In this document: in pieces, positions 53,201-61,544 of the stretch
How positions within the stretch are numbered: the stretch's first letter is position 1
How the letters are laid out: each line of letters begins with the position of its first letter
From: Flavobacterium subsaxonicum WB 4.1-42 = DSM 21790
Lineage (GTDB): Bacteria > Bacteroidota > Bacteroidia > Flavobacteriales > Flavobacteriaceae
DNA length: 64,000 nucleotides
Assembly: GCF_000422725.1 (NCBI RefSeq)
Contig: NZ_AUGP01000029.1
Coordinates: 62,001-126,000, forward strand
Direction of reading: 5' to 3'
Notes under the pieces: generated by a model
Told to the model about the DNA's origin: nothing
The model's database searches: none
The model's input: only the letters and a program-made list of their open reading frames with translations
Translations under genes and position numbers: made by a program

Positions 53201-54771
53201 TCTTCAGTGCTTGTAGCATTCATACGATACGCCGTAAAGGCCATATCGCCGGCTGCAAACGCAGTTTGTACAGCAATGGTTGTAAAGGTTGAACTCTGAA
53301 CTTCTGCCACAGCATTGTTGTTCATATCTTCTACCGTGTTGGCTAAAAGCGCAACGTAGTATTGCTGACCGTTTAGTAACGGTGTAGCCGGTGTAATGGT
53401 AATGGTGTTGGCTGCAAATGTTGCATCAAAAGGTACCACGGCACCTGTAGCATTGTTAAGCCTAAGCGCTACTAAAGCATCTACGTTTGTGTTAGTTATG
53501 GCACTGTTATCGGCCAGTCTTACATCTTCGTTAAAAGTTATTGCAGGGTGTGCCGAAATTAGTATGTTTGTAGCGGCATTTGCCGGTGCAAAAGTAACAA
53601 CGGGGGCGGTAACATCCACGGTACCTTCCATGGGGGTGGCGGTAACGGTAAGGTTATCAAACCTGTTGTTACCCACTGCACCACCTGAACCCTGTTCAAA
53701 TTCTACCTTTATTTTAAAGTTCGCATTATTATCTGCTCCGGCTATAGCCGAAAAATCTAATGTTGCCAATGCCGGGTCGCCATCTATTGGTGCAATTGTA
53801 GCAAAAGATATATACGTACTTCCGTCTGTTGAATACGACCACAACTGGTTACCCGCACCCGATCCTGAACGTTTTGTAGCAAATTTCACTATAGCATTTT
53901 CATAACCTGTTGTTGGCACTGCAAAAACAAGCGCACCACCTATTGGGTTGTTAAAACGTAAATGCGTACCTGCCTCGTCGCCGTTTTGGGCGTTAAGGTT
54001 TAGCGTTGCGAAGTTCTGACCTGTGCCACTTGCAAAATCGATAAGGCTTGTACCTCCGGCAACAGCCGTAAGTGTAGGTGCACCTACCAGAGTTTGCGAT
54101 ACTGCTGTAATAGCAGCCTCCGAAGCACTATTATTAAAGTTCCAGTAATGTATTACTGTTGGGTTTACAAGCACAGTACCGGTTAGGGTAAAGTTATCGA
54201 ACCTGTTGTTGCCAACAATGCCTCCCGGGCCTTGTTCAAATTCTACCTTTAGTTTAAAGTTAGCGTTATTATCTGCTGCGGCTATAGCCGAGAAATCTAA
54301 AGTAGCCAATGCAGGGTCGCCATCTATTGGGGCTATGGTAGCAAAAGATGTATACGTAGTACCATCGGTTGAATACGACCATAACTGGTTACCTGCACCC
54401 GATCCTGATCTTTTAGTTGCGAATTTTACAATTGGGTTTTCGTACCCTGTTGTTGGCAATGCAAAAACAAGTGCGCCGCCTATTGGGTTGTTAAAACGTA
54501 AATGCGTACCTGCCTCATCGCTGTTTTGAGCGTTAAGGTTTTGCGTGGCAAAGTTCTGACCTGTGCCACTTGCAAAATCGATAAGGCTTGTACCTCCGGC
54601 AACAGCCGTAAGTGTGGGTGTACCTACAAGGGTTTGCGATACTGCAGTAATAGCAGCCTCAGATGCGCTGTTATTAAAATTCCAGTAATGCACCACAGTT
54701 TGCGCTCCCGCTGCATGTGCCAACATACAGCAAAGCAGCGGCATGAAGATTTTTTTGTAATTGTTTAACAT
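50293..54771 (-). CDS. Large T9SS type A protein, choice-of-anchor I type
   Basis: A 1492-residue surface protein. The start at 54771 (MLNNYKKIF) gives a signal peptide ending AHAAGAQ; an earlier ATG would add 12 residues ahead. The protein begins with two tandem copies of a 180-residue unit (VHYWNFNNSASEAAITAVS...), about 18-197 and 198-377, then bacterial Ig-like strands (PVVTFAPANAATNILI), an LTD/Cys-rich region (FINLTDSKYTTNAQ), a Calx-beta-like segment (FVVVNENAGTLNFVINLTSP) and a beta-propeller-like choice-of-anchor I domain in the last ~500 residues (PDNISFTQDGTKVLTANEGQ). It ends with a T9SS type A sorting tail (VFPNPSVSGVAYFN...). Function not assignable; likely a surface or secreted phosphatase-like or adhesin-like protein. 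Confidence 0.8.
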   Translation of the reverse strand: MLNNYKKIFMPLLCCMLAHAAGAQTVVHYWNFNNSASEAAITAVSQTLVGTPTLTAVAGGTSLIDFASGTGQNFATQNLNAQNSDEAGTHLRFNNPIGGALVFALPTTGYENPIVKFATKRSGSGAGNQLWSYSTDGTTYTSFATIAPIDGDPALATLDFSAIAAADNNANFKLKVEFEQGPGGIVGNNRFDNFTLTGTVLVNPTVIHYWNFNNSASEAAITAVSQTLVGAPTLTAVAGGTSLIDFASGTGQNFATLNLNAQNGDEAGTHLRFNNPIGGALVFAVPTTGYENAIVKFATKRSGSGAGNQLWSYSTDGSTYISFATIAPIDGDPALATLDFSAIAGADNNANFKIKVEFEQGSGGAVGNNRFDNLTVTATPMEGTVDVTAPVVTFAPANAATNILISAHPAITFNEDVRLADNSAITNTNVDALVALRLNNATGAVVPFDATFAANTITITPATPLLNGQQYYVALLANTVEDMNNNAVAEVQSSTFTTIAVQTAFAAGDMAFTAYRMNATSTEDDVALVTFVDIAAGTFINLTDSKYTTNAQAQCANGIVWTATSCVPAGSVITIQTSALVANTGTVTGSGFGLSSGGDQVIVYTGTAAAANYITALTSNGWAAANTECGGSVSMLPAGLTDGASAANLSTAPGNITGNTVNAFYNGTQAGTPAQLKTAILNPANWTGVAGATAPQTWPTWAFPSSPNVQTATVLNNTTIQLVFNNELNAASAATTANYTGVAGLTTAVAVGNTVTLTYSTPFTAGTAYELTVNNLIDEDGLTMACAYTFNFNYTATVAFATDFVVVNENAGTLNFVINLTSPVAGSVDLVVKGAPFSTADSADFTLATQTLNFTGTSSLTQTITIPIIDDTLEEQHAEYFVLSLENAVNVAITGESLATIYIKDNDRLAKVPSQDIQLDYVTSFDPSGANESTCEIVVFDAASKKLFATSAVEGRLDIIDFTNPEAPVTTGSINMTPYGGVTSVAVKNGVVAVASPNANEQLDGSVVFFTTAGVFIKQVTVGALPDNISFTQDGTKVLTANEGQPNANYTVDPEGSVSIIDITGGIASLTNDDVTTLLFTAYNSASAESALIASGVRKLYASSTMSQDFEPEYVTSSADSQKAWVTLQENNAVAEINLVTKTITSVWALGTKDMSLPGNGFDVSDNNNEVLIANWPVQAYFIPDGAANYNVGGTNYIVTANEGDEKEYGSFVERTTIGAASYNLDATEFPEAAMLKKSHNAGRLRVTNLDGLNDAGTAYNGIYALGSRSFSIFNADTKQIVFDSGDDFEMYTASASSINPIFNSDHEDNSFKSRSRAKGPEAEGVTVAEIMGKTYAFISLERIGGVMVYDVTNPNAPTFVDYKNSRSVSAYTGDHGPEGITYINPTDSPNSKPYIVIANEISGTLTIFEVNTENLGTGDFVTTPKTFVVFPNPSVSGVAYFNRVADIEVYDYSGKLIQQAKQALTIDTSKMATGIYIIKTSEGIVKKLIVK
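53641..54720. repeat. 540-bp tandem duplication within the large T9SS gene
   Basis: Two copies of 540 bp in phase (53641-54180 and 54181-54720), encoding 180 residues each. In one 60-base row (54001 versus 54541) 57 of 60 bases match. High identity and an exact codon-length period suggest recent duplication. Confidence 0.85.
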
Positions 54772-54946
54772 TCTTTTTACTTTGATTAATATAGCTGCAA
54801 AAATCAAACTTGCATGTTATTTAAGCTTTAAGTAAAAAACAATGCTATATCATTATAGTGTTACCAATGTTTTTTAAACATCAATCAAAACCATGATTTT
54901 TAGTAGCCGATTAACGTTTTCGTAAACTTGCCTGTTATTCTAAAAC

Positions 54947-54974
54947 AAAAAAGCCTGCCGAAAATTCGGCAGGC
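54947..54974 (-). terminator. Terminator of the fasciclin gene
   Basis: A perfect 10-bp stem (GCCTGCCGAA, 54953-54962; TTCGGCAGGC, 54965-54974) with a 2-base spacing and an adjacent A-run, reading as a U-run terminator on the minus strand, 24 bases past the stop. Confidence 0.85.
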
Positions 54975-54997
54975 CATAGTAAAACATGATTCGAAAA

Positions 54998-55555
54998 TTA
55001 CTTGTGCATTAACACAGTATCTATTACATGGATAACACCATTGCTTTGGTTAACATCGGCAATTGTAATTTTGGCTTTACCGCCTTTTTCGTCAATTACC
55101 CAAACATCTTTGCCATCCATTTTAAACGTTAGCTTGCCACCCTGTACGGTTGTAGCAGTATAGGTACCGTTACCTTTTTTAATGGCAGCAACCACATCGG
55201 CAGCGCTCCATTTACCGGCAACAACGTGGTAGGTAAGCACGCTTTGCAGCATATCTTTATTTTCCGGTTTTAGTAAAGTCTCTACAGTACCTTTTGGCAG
55301 TTTATCAAAAGCAGCGTTGGTTGGAGCAAAAACTGTAAACGGCCCTTTGCCAGATAATGTTTCTACTAAACCGGCAGCTTTAACCGCAGCTACAAGCGTA
55401 GTATGGTCTTTAGAGTTAACTGCGTTCTCTATAATATTTTTGTTAGGATACATGGCCGCGCCACCTACCATTTTAGTTTTTTGGGCAAATGCAGCCCCTG
55501 TGGTTAACATTGTAAAAGCAACAAGTGCAACAGATAACATTTTTGAAAATTTCAT
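54998..55555 (-). CDS. Fasciclin-domain exported protein
   Basis: A 185-residue exported protein. Residues 1-24 form a signal peptide (LSVALVAFTMLTTGAAFAQ). The mature part is one fasciclin (FAS1) domain: NSKDHTTLVAAVKAAGLVET, FTVFAPTNAAFDKLPKGTVE, LTYHVVAGKWSAADV and IHVIDTVLMHK, the two FAS1 helices and conserved HVID motif. FAS1 domains bind other proteins or surfaces. Before the domain is a short linker with YPNKNIIENAV. It is monocistronic. Confidence 0.92.
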   Translation of the reverse strand: MKFSKMLSVALVAFTMLTTGAAFAQKTKMVGGAAMYPNKNIIENAVNSKDHTTLVAAVKAAGLVETLSGKGPFTVFAPTNAAFDKLPKGTVETLLKPENKDMLQSVLTYHVVAGKWSAADVVAAIKKGNGTYTATTVQGGKLTFKMDGKDVWVIDEKGGKAKITIADVNQSNGVIHVIDTVLMHK

Positions 55556-55931
55556 GATTGGTTTATTTTAAGTTATAGTAGCAGATACGCCATATAAACC
55601 ATCATGGTTTTTTTGATTGTTTAAATTTTGGAAAATATTAACGTATGATGTTGCGGATTTGGTAATCAATTAGCATGCTAATTATTAAAAACAAGGCATT
55701 TACGTGAGATTGCCGTAGCAGCAATCCATTTAAAAGTAAGTATAAAGTGCTTCATCGTACCTCCTTGCAAAGACAGTGTAGGAAGAGTTACACAAACAGT
55801 ACTCATACGCGTCTTTAGCGCAATGCAACAGAGCGCGGCAATATGTTTTAAGGATCATATTCGGGATTCTTCGACTGCGCTGCGCTCAGAATGACAAACT
55901 GCACATTGTAACACAATAGGTAATTTATAAA
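55556..55931. repeat. Intergenic region between rpsA and the fasciclin gene
   Basis: No gene or promoter is convincing here. The element GATTCTTCGACTGCGCTGCG continuing to GAATGACAAA (55865-55898) is the second copy of the repeat at 6163-6201. A partial inverted repeat surrounds AACCATCATGG near 55600. Upstream sequences are low in structure. Confidence 0.45.
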
Positions 55932-55962
55932 TAAAAAAACCTCCTGATTGCTCAGGAGGTTT
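55932..55962 (-). terminator. Terminator of rpsA
   Basis: A perfect 11-bp stem (AAACCTCCTGA, 55937-55947; TCAGGAGGTTT, 55952-55962), loop TTGC, beside an A-run, 25 bases past the rpsA stop codon. Confidence 0.9.
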
Positions 55963-55986
55963 CTATATTTAAAATGGAGTCGAGAA

Positions 55987-57774
55987 TTATTTGTTCTCTC
56001 CTTTTTCCATTCTTTCTTTAAGTTCTGCCAATACATCAAGATCGCCAAGAGTGGTTTTCTCAGAATTGTTAGAAGAGTTGTTGTTAGAATTGTTCGAGTT
56101 GTTAAAATCGTTGTTTCTTACGTTTTTCTCTTCTTCGTCTTTAAAGGTAGCAGTATGAGAAGCTACAACACGTTTGAATTCTTTATTAAACTCAATAACT
56201 TTAAATTCAGCAGATTCGCCTTTTTTAAGTTTTTTACCGTCTTCTTTCTCTAAGTGCCTTGTAGGGATAAAAGCAACAATATCGTCGCCAAATTCTACAG
56301 TTGCGCCTTTATCAACTATTTCAGATATCTCACCTGTATGTAAAGTACCTACAGCAAAGCTATCTTCGTATTTATCCCATGGGTTAGCAGTAGTCTGCTT
56401 GTGACCAAGAGATAATTTACGGCCATCAACATCAAGTTCAAGAACTAAAACGTCTAATTTATCGCCAACGTTTACAAACTCACTTGGGTGTTTAATTTTC
56501 TTAGTCCAAGAAAGGTCTGAGATGTAAATTAATCCATCAATACCCTCTTCAAGTTCTACAAAAATACCAAAGTTTGTAAAGTTTCTAACGATACCTGTGT
56601 GGCGAGAGCCAACCGGGTATTTAGAAGTAATATCAGTCCAAGGGTCTTGAGAAAGTTGTTTGATACCAAGAGACATTTTACGGTCTTCCCTATCTAAAGT
56701 AAGGATAACAGCTTCTACCTCATCGCCAACTTTAACAAAATCCTGAGCAGAACGTAAGTGTGTAGACCAAGACATTTCAGAAACGTGGATTAAGCCTTCA
56801 ACACCTTCAGCAACTTCGATAAATGCACCGTAGTCTGCAATAACAACTACTTTACCTTTAACTTTATCGCCTACTGCAAGTTTAGCATCAAGTGCATCCC
56901 AAGGGTGAGCGTTTAATTGCTTAAGACCAAGTTGAATACGTGTTTTCTCGTCATCAAAGTCAAGAATAACAACGTTAAGTTTCTGGTCAAGTTCAAGAAC
57001 TTCGCTTGGATGGTTAATACGGCTCCAAGAAAGGTCTGTAATGTGGATAAGACCATCAACACCACCAAGATCGATAAATACACCGTAAGAAGTAATGTTT
57101 TTAACAACACCTTCAAGTACCTGGCCTTTTTCAAGCTGGCCGATGATTTCTTTTTTCTGAACCTCGATATCTGCTTCGATAAGAGCTTTGTGCGATACAA
57201 CAACGTTTTTAAATTCGTGGTTGATTTTAACAACTTTAAACTCCATAGTTTTGTTAACGTACTGGTCGTAATCACGGATAGGCTTAACATCTATCTGAGA
57301 TCCCGGTAAGAAAGCTTCGATGCCAAATACATCTACAATCATACCACCTTTAGTTCTGCATTTTACAAAACCGTTAACAATTTCGCCTGTTTCATTAGCG
57401 CTAATAACCCTATCCCAAGCTTTAATAGTACGTGCTTTTCTGTGAGAAAGCACAAGCTGGCCAGATTTATCTTCACGAACATCTATAAGTACTTCTACTT
57501 TATCTCCTACTTTTAGAGCAGGATTGTAACGAAATTCGTTAAGAGAAATTACACCTTCAGATTTTGCGTTGATGTCTACAATAACATCTCTGTCTGTAAT
57601 TCTTACTACTGTACCTTCTACTACCTCGTCACTGTCAGTTGAAATAAAAGTTTCTTCAACTAAGCTTTCAAATTCTCTCAGGTTTTGTTCGTCTACCGGA
57701 TCAATACCTTCTTCAAAGTTATGCCAGTTAAACTCCTGTAAAAATTCGTCTTGTGTTTTTGTTTGTTCAGACAT
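55987..57774 (-). CDS. rpsA: 30S ribosomal protein S1
   Basis: A 595-residue ribosomal protein S1, which brings mRNA to the 30S subunit. It carries six S1/OB-fold RNA-binding repeats at roughly 55-120, 135-200, 215-285, 305-370, 390-455 and 475-540; for example GVVKNITSYGVFIDLGGVDG and LIHVSEMSWSTH are S1-type repeats. The N-terminal ~50 residues are acidic, and the C-terminal tail carries an Asn/Ser run (residues ~553-572) before ELKERMEKGENK, which is not part of an S1 domain. The promoter is a perfect vegetative one. The gene is monocistronic. Confidence 0.97.
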   Translation of the reverse strand: MSEQTKTQDEFLQEFNWHNFEEGIDPVDEQNLREFESLVEETFISTDSDEVVEGTVVRITDRDVIVDINAKSEGVISLNEFRYNPALKVGDKVEVLIDVREDKSGQLVLSHRKARTIKAWDRVISANETGEIVNGFVKCRTKGGMIVDVFGIEAFLPGSQIDVKPIRDYDQYVNKTMEFKVVKINHEFKNVVVSHKALIEADIEVQKKEIIGQLEKGQVLEGVVKNITSYGVFIDLGGVDGLIHITDLSWSRINHPSEVLELDQKLNVVILDFDDEKTRIQLGLKQLNAHPWDALDAKLAVGDKVKGKVVVIADYGAFIEVAEGVEGLIHVSEMSWSTHLRSAQDFVKVGDEVEAVILTLDREDRKMSLGIKQLSQDPWTDITSKYPVGSRHTGIVRNFTNFGIFVELEEGIDGLIYISDLSWTKKIKHPSEFVNVGDKLDVLVLELDVDGRKLSLGHKQTTANPWDKYEDSFAVGTLHTGEISEIVDKGATVEFGDDIVAFIPTRHLEKEDGKKLKKGESAEFKVIEFNKEFKRVVASHTATFKDEEEKNVRNNDFNNSNNSNNNSSNNSEKTTLGDLDVLAELKERMEKGENK

Positions 57775-58103
57775 GCTGATTAAAAATTTGTATCCTGCGC
57801 TTTACCCGGTTTCGTTATGCTCGATAAAACTGCAGAAGCGTTTTACATAAAATTGTTTATCCTCTTTAATGAAACCTACGCTTAAAAAGGTGCGCAAAAG
57901 TACTACTTTTTTATTGATTTACAAATATTAACCTCCCGTTTTTTAATAACGCAACTATTTAATCTACAGATTATTGAAACTTTGTTAAATATCTATATTT
58001 TGACTATAAAACTTATTAACATAAATTTTAAGTAAAAATTTTTATTTATCTTAGGCAACTGGAAAAAAACTTGAAATTAAGTCGGGAAAACTTAATTTTT
58101 GCT
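57775..58103. promoter_or_regulatory. Intergenic region between rpsA and the T9SS type B gene
   Basis: Besides the rpsA promoter (57895-57924) I see no other strong signal. The 57925-58070 part is AT-rich and includes the presumed rightward promoter of the next gene; a TATCTTAG-like box lies at 58047-58054, weaker than the consensus. Confidence 0.4.
57895..57924 (-). promoter_or_regulatory. Promoter of rpsA
   Basis: Minus strand: TTG (57922-57924), 19 bases, TACTTTTG (57895-57902). Exact TTG-N19-TAnnTTTG match, 121 bases upstream of the rpsA ATG, leaving a long leader. Confidence 0.88.
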
Positions 58104-61100
58104 ATGATAACTGTAAACAATAATACCTTAGCCCATGGTGCATTTGTAAAGCTTGCACGCTATACAATCATCTTATCCCTGCTGCTTTTTAGTACCATAC
58201 TAAAGGCGCAAGGGTTTACCATATCTGTTGCTGCAACGCCAGAAACCTGCTCCGGCAACGGCACACTTACTTTTACACCGCAAAATGCAGCCCCATCGCC
58301 GGCTATAACCTATCAGGTATATTTAATGCCCGGCGGCACTACAGATCTTGCCGGCGGCACTACCGCCACAACCCTACCCGGCCTTGTTGCAGGCACCTAC
58401 CAGGTAATAGCCACACAGGGCAGTATTAGCGCACCTGCCGTAACAGCTACTGTAGAGAACCAGCTAAACCCCTTAGTATTTGGCGTTTTTACCCATGTAC
58501 CTGCGTATTGCGGCCCGGATGGAAGCATAACCGTAGTGGTAACATCGGGCACTCCGGTTAGCTACCAGATAACAGCAGGCCCCAACACCACAGGGGTTCA
58601 AAACTCCAGCACTTTTAATAATATATCGGCAGGTTTTTACACTATACAGGTTACAGATAGTTGCGGCGATAGCCAGTCTATTAACTACACCCTGCCATCT
58701 AACGCGCCGGTACTTAGCGTTAGCCCGCCCAGTTTTCCTGATAAAGAGTTGCCAGACTGTAACCATATAACGGTTGTAAATGTAGTTACCCACACCACCA
58801 CCCTGCCAATTGCATATCCGTTAACAGCAACATTTACGGTTTACCCACCCGATGGTAGTGCACCTATAGTTTTTACACAAACAATTCCGGCCGGAGGTCC
58901 TGACGAAGCCGTAATTGGGCAGGTAATACCTCTTTACTACGGCGAGGATTATTATTATGACGTAGTGGTTACAGACCCCTGCGGAACCCCCTATTATGCT
59001 CTTACCAACCAGGTGGTAGCTATGTTTCAGGTAGGGGCCATTTTTAACGACCTTGGCTGCGGCAACAGAATGATGCAAATTGCGCCATTGCAATATGTGG
59101 CGCCTTACACTATTACGTTTACCAACAATGTACCGGAGGATTTTGATCCGGAACAATTTAGCGCTATTTATCCAAATCCATTTTATGGCGAAACAGCCGA
59201 CTTTGGCGATATAGATAACCCCGTGCCTTATGGCAGCTACGAGTTTACGGTTACCGATGCCTGCGGCCGTAGTTATACTACTACCGAAACAAACACAGAG
59301 CCGCCCCCTGCCACACCTTCCAGCACTGCAACTAATAACGACTGCATAAATAATAAAGGTAAAGTTATTATAGAGATACCCGGCTTTATAATAGAAACGG
59401 CTTTTATAACAAGCGGGCCTCCTGACTACGAATTTCCACCCGGAGGAACACCCCTTACAATGCCTGTAGATGTAACAAGCTTTATTAATAGCGAACAAAA
59501 GCTCGAAGTGCCGGGGCTGCCACCAGGCAACTATATTTTTTATCTTATAGATACCTGCGGCAATACCTATACTTATCCGGTTGTTATACCGCCCTACTCT
59601 TCCGGCACCCTAAGCTCTGCCATGAGGCCCGGTTGCGCACCCGGTTTTGGCTCTGTATTTCTTGGCAACAATACCGCAGCAACAGAGGTTTTAATGCTAT
59701 CCTGGCCAAGCAGTTATACAGTACCTACAACTACCCCGTACGATGTTTCTTTTAACATTTACACCAACGGTTATTTTTATATGGATAACCTGCCGCCGGG
59801 GCAATATAAATTTAAGGTTACAACAGCCTGCCAAACTTTTGAGCCGCCACCAATAACCGTTATAGGCTATAACGTTACCCAAAATAACATTACACATACA
59901 CCCCTGTGCGGTTCGTTTAATTTAGAGCTGCAACATACTGCCAATGCCATATCTGGCGTGGGGTTCTGGCTTCAAAAAGAAATAGACCCCGTTGCAGGCA
60001 CATGGGGGCATCCAGATGGTAGCGGCGTACCTTATATTGAAGGAGAACAGCCCGGAGCTGCCAACGCTGTAGCAGTACAAAATAATTTTGTAAACACCAA
60101 CCTTATATACCCAACGGGCCATTACAGGGTTTTAAAAGCCTTTAAATCTTATGGCAGCGGCAGTGTTACTAACGAAAAAATTTGCATAGAAAACGTATAC
60201 GATTTTGAATATTATAATACCCTTACCGTTCTTAGCATACAAAACATTAGCTGCTCTGGCACTATTGCCGATGTGCAGGTAAACGCCGTAGGTGTAGGTA
60301 CTATTACCTATACCATTACCCATGCCAACGGCATACCGTTAACTACCCCTATAGTTAATGGCAGCAGCAATATATTTGCTAATTTACCATCAGCATCCTA
60401 CATTGTATCGGTAACAGATCTTTGCAATACTAAAACGTACAGTTTTAATATTGCCGATTTACCTCCGTTAGTTACCGCATCTACAGCACCCGATCTTTTT
60501 GCCTGCGATGACGATGGTAATAGTACCGAAGCATTTGACCTCTCGTTGCAAACCCCAACCGTATTAGGGCTGGTAAATACTGCCGATGTTACAGTGTCTT
60601 ATTACGCCTCTCAAGCCGATGCAGATGCTGCTATAAACCCGTTACCTTTAAATTTTTTAACGAGCGCAGCAACCACCACCATTTACGCAAAAGTGCAGCA
60701 CAATACCAATACCACCTGCTCTGCCATAAGTACCTTTGATATTACTGTAAGGCCAAAACCGGTACTATTGATGAACGAACTTTGGAGGGGTTGCGAAAAT
60801 GAGCCTATTACCATTACTGCCGACCCCGGGTTTATACACTACGACTGGGACAACGGCGCTTCCGGCCAGGTTATAGATGCTTTTATGCAGGGCCCCTTAA
60901 CGTTAACCGTAACAGATCTTTACGGATGCCAGGCTTCTAAAACCATTCAGGTGGTTACATCGGCAGAGCCGGTTATTAGCGAAATTGTAATTTCTGACTG
61001 GACCGACCACGATAACAGCATTACCGTGTATACCGAACAGGATGGTACGGCTTCGGTACAAAATTTCGAATATTCGTTAGATGGCATCAACTTCCAGACA

Positions 61101-61454
61101 AGTAATATTTTTAACGGTCTCGACCCCGGTAAATATGCTGTTTTTGTTAGAGATAAATACGGCTGTGGCATGGCACCCGCCAGTACTTATTTACTTACCT
61201 ACCCAAGGTTTTTTACCCCTAACGGAGATGGCCAGAACGAAAAATGGCGCATTAAATTCTCCACCCAGGCAGAGCCGGACCTTATGGTTTATATTTACGA
61301 CCGTTACGGTAAGCTTATAACCGGCTTTGGTGCCGATAGCGAAGGCTGGGACGGCACCTACAATGGCTATCTGCTACCTTCTACCGATTACTGGTTTGTG
61401 GTACGCCGCCAAAGCGGTAAAGAGTTTAAAGGGCATTTTGCGATGATACGATAA
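58104..61454 (+). CDS. T9SS type B (gliding-type) surface protein
   Basis: A 1116-residue surface protein, counted from ATG 58104 (MITVNNNTLAHGAFVKLARY); the longest frame begins with TTG at 58071. Signal peptide: YTIILSLLLFSTILKAQ. The body is a row of beta-sandwich modules of about 100 residues with repeated patterns such as SAGFYTIQVTDSCGDS, YEFTVTDACGRS and YIVSVTDLCNT, typical of SprB-like repeats. The last ~85 residues are a T9SS type B sorting domain: FFTPNGDGQNEKWRI, DRYGKLI, SEGWDGTYNG and FVVRRQSGKEFKG. It is predicted to be exposed on the cell surface. Function unknown; it is not SprB itself. Confidence 0.9.
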   Translation: MITVNNNTLAHGAFVKLARYTIILSLLLFSTILKAQGFTISVAATPETCSGNGTLTFTPQNAAPSPAITYQVYLMPGGTTDLAGGTTATTLPGLVAGTYQVIATQGSISAPAVTATVENQLNPLVFGVFTHVPAYCGPDGSITVVVTSGTPVSYQITAGPNTTGVQNSSTFNNISAGFYTIQVTDSCGDSQSINYTLPSNAPVLSVSPPSFPDKELPDCNHITVVNVVTHTTTLPIAYPLTATFTVYPPDGSAPIVFTQTIPAGGPDEAVIGQVIPLYYGEDYYYDVVVTDPCGTPYYALTNQVVAMFQVGAIFNDLGCGNRMMQIAPLQYVAPYTITFTNNVPEDFDPEQFSAIYPNPFYGETADFGDIDNPVPYGSYEFTVTDACGRSYTTTETNTEPPPATPSSTATNNDCINNKGKVIIEIPGFIIETAFITSGPPDYEFPPGGTPLTMPVDVTSFINSEQKLEVPGLPPGNYIFYLIDTCGNTYTYPVVIPPYSSGTLSSAMRPGCAPGFGSVFLGNNTAATEVLMLSWPSSYTVPTTTPYDVSFNIYTNGYFYMDNLPPGQYKFKVTTACQTFEPPPITVIGYNVTQNNITHTPLCGSFNLELQHTANAISGVGFWLQKEIDPVAGTWGHPDGSGVPYIEGEQPGAANAVAVQNNFVNTNLIYPTGHYRVLKAFKSYGSGSVTNEKICIENVYDFEYYNTLTVLSIQNISCSGTIADVQVNAVGVGTITYTITHANGIPLTTPIVNGSSNIFANLPSASYIVSVTDLCNTKTYSFNIADLPPLVTASTAPDLFACDDDGNSTEAFDLSLQTPTVLGLVNTADVTVSYYASQADADAAINPLPLNFLTSAATTTIYAKVQHNTNTTCSAISTFDITVRPKPVLLMNELWRGCENEPITITADPGFIHYDWDNGASGQVIDAFMQGPLTLTVTDLYGCQASKTIQVVTSAEPVISEIVISDWTDHDNSITVYTEQDGTASVQNFEYSLDGINFQTSNIFNGLDPGKYAVFVRDKYGCGMAPASTYLLTYPRFFTPNGDGQNEKWRIKFSTQAEPDLMVYIYDRYGKLITGFGADSEGWDGTYNGYLLPSTDYWFVVRRQSGKEFKGHFAMIR

Positions 61455-61492
61455 CAGGACTTTGAGATGAAAGACACAACTATTTAGATGAA

Positions 61493-61544
61493 AGATAATA
61501 GATGAAAGACCGTAGCTTAGATGCTTACTTACAATCTATTATCT
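61493..61544. repeat. Inverted repeat of the dispersed AGATAATAGAT word
   Basis: AGATAATAGAT (61493-61503) and its exact complement ATCTATTATCT (61534-61544). The right arm overlaps the last codons of the MFS gene, and 61493-61509 differs from the 17-mer at 34122 in one base. It could form a hairpin between convergent genes. Confidence 0.75.

Noticed and set aside
58071..58103. TTG start for the T9SS type B gene
   Set aside because: The ATG at 58104 gives a signal peptide of normal length; nothing supports the TTG.
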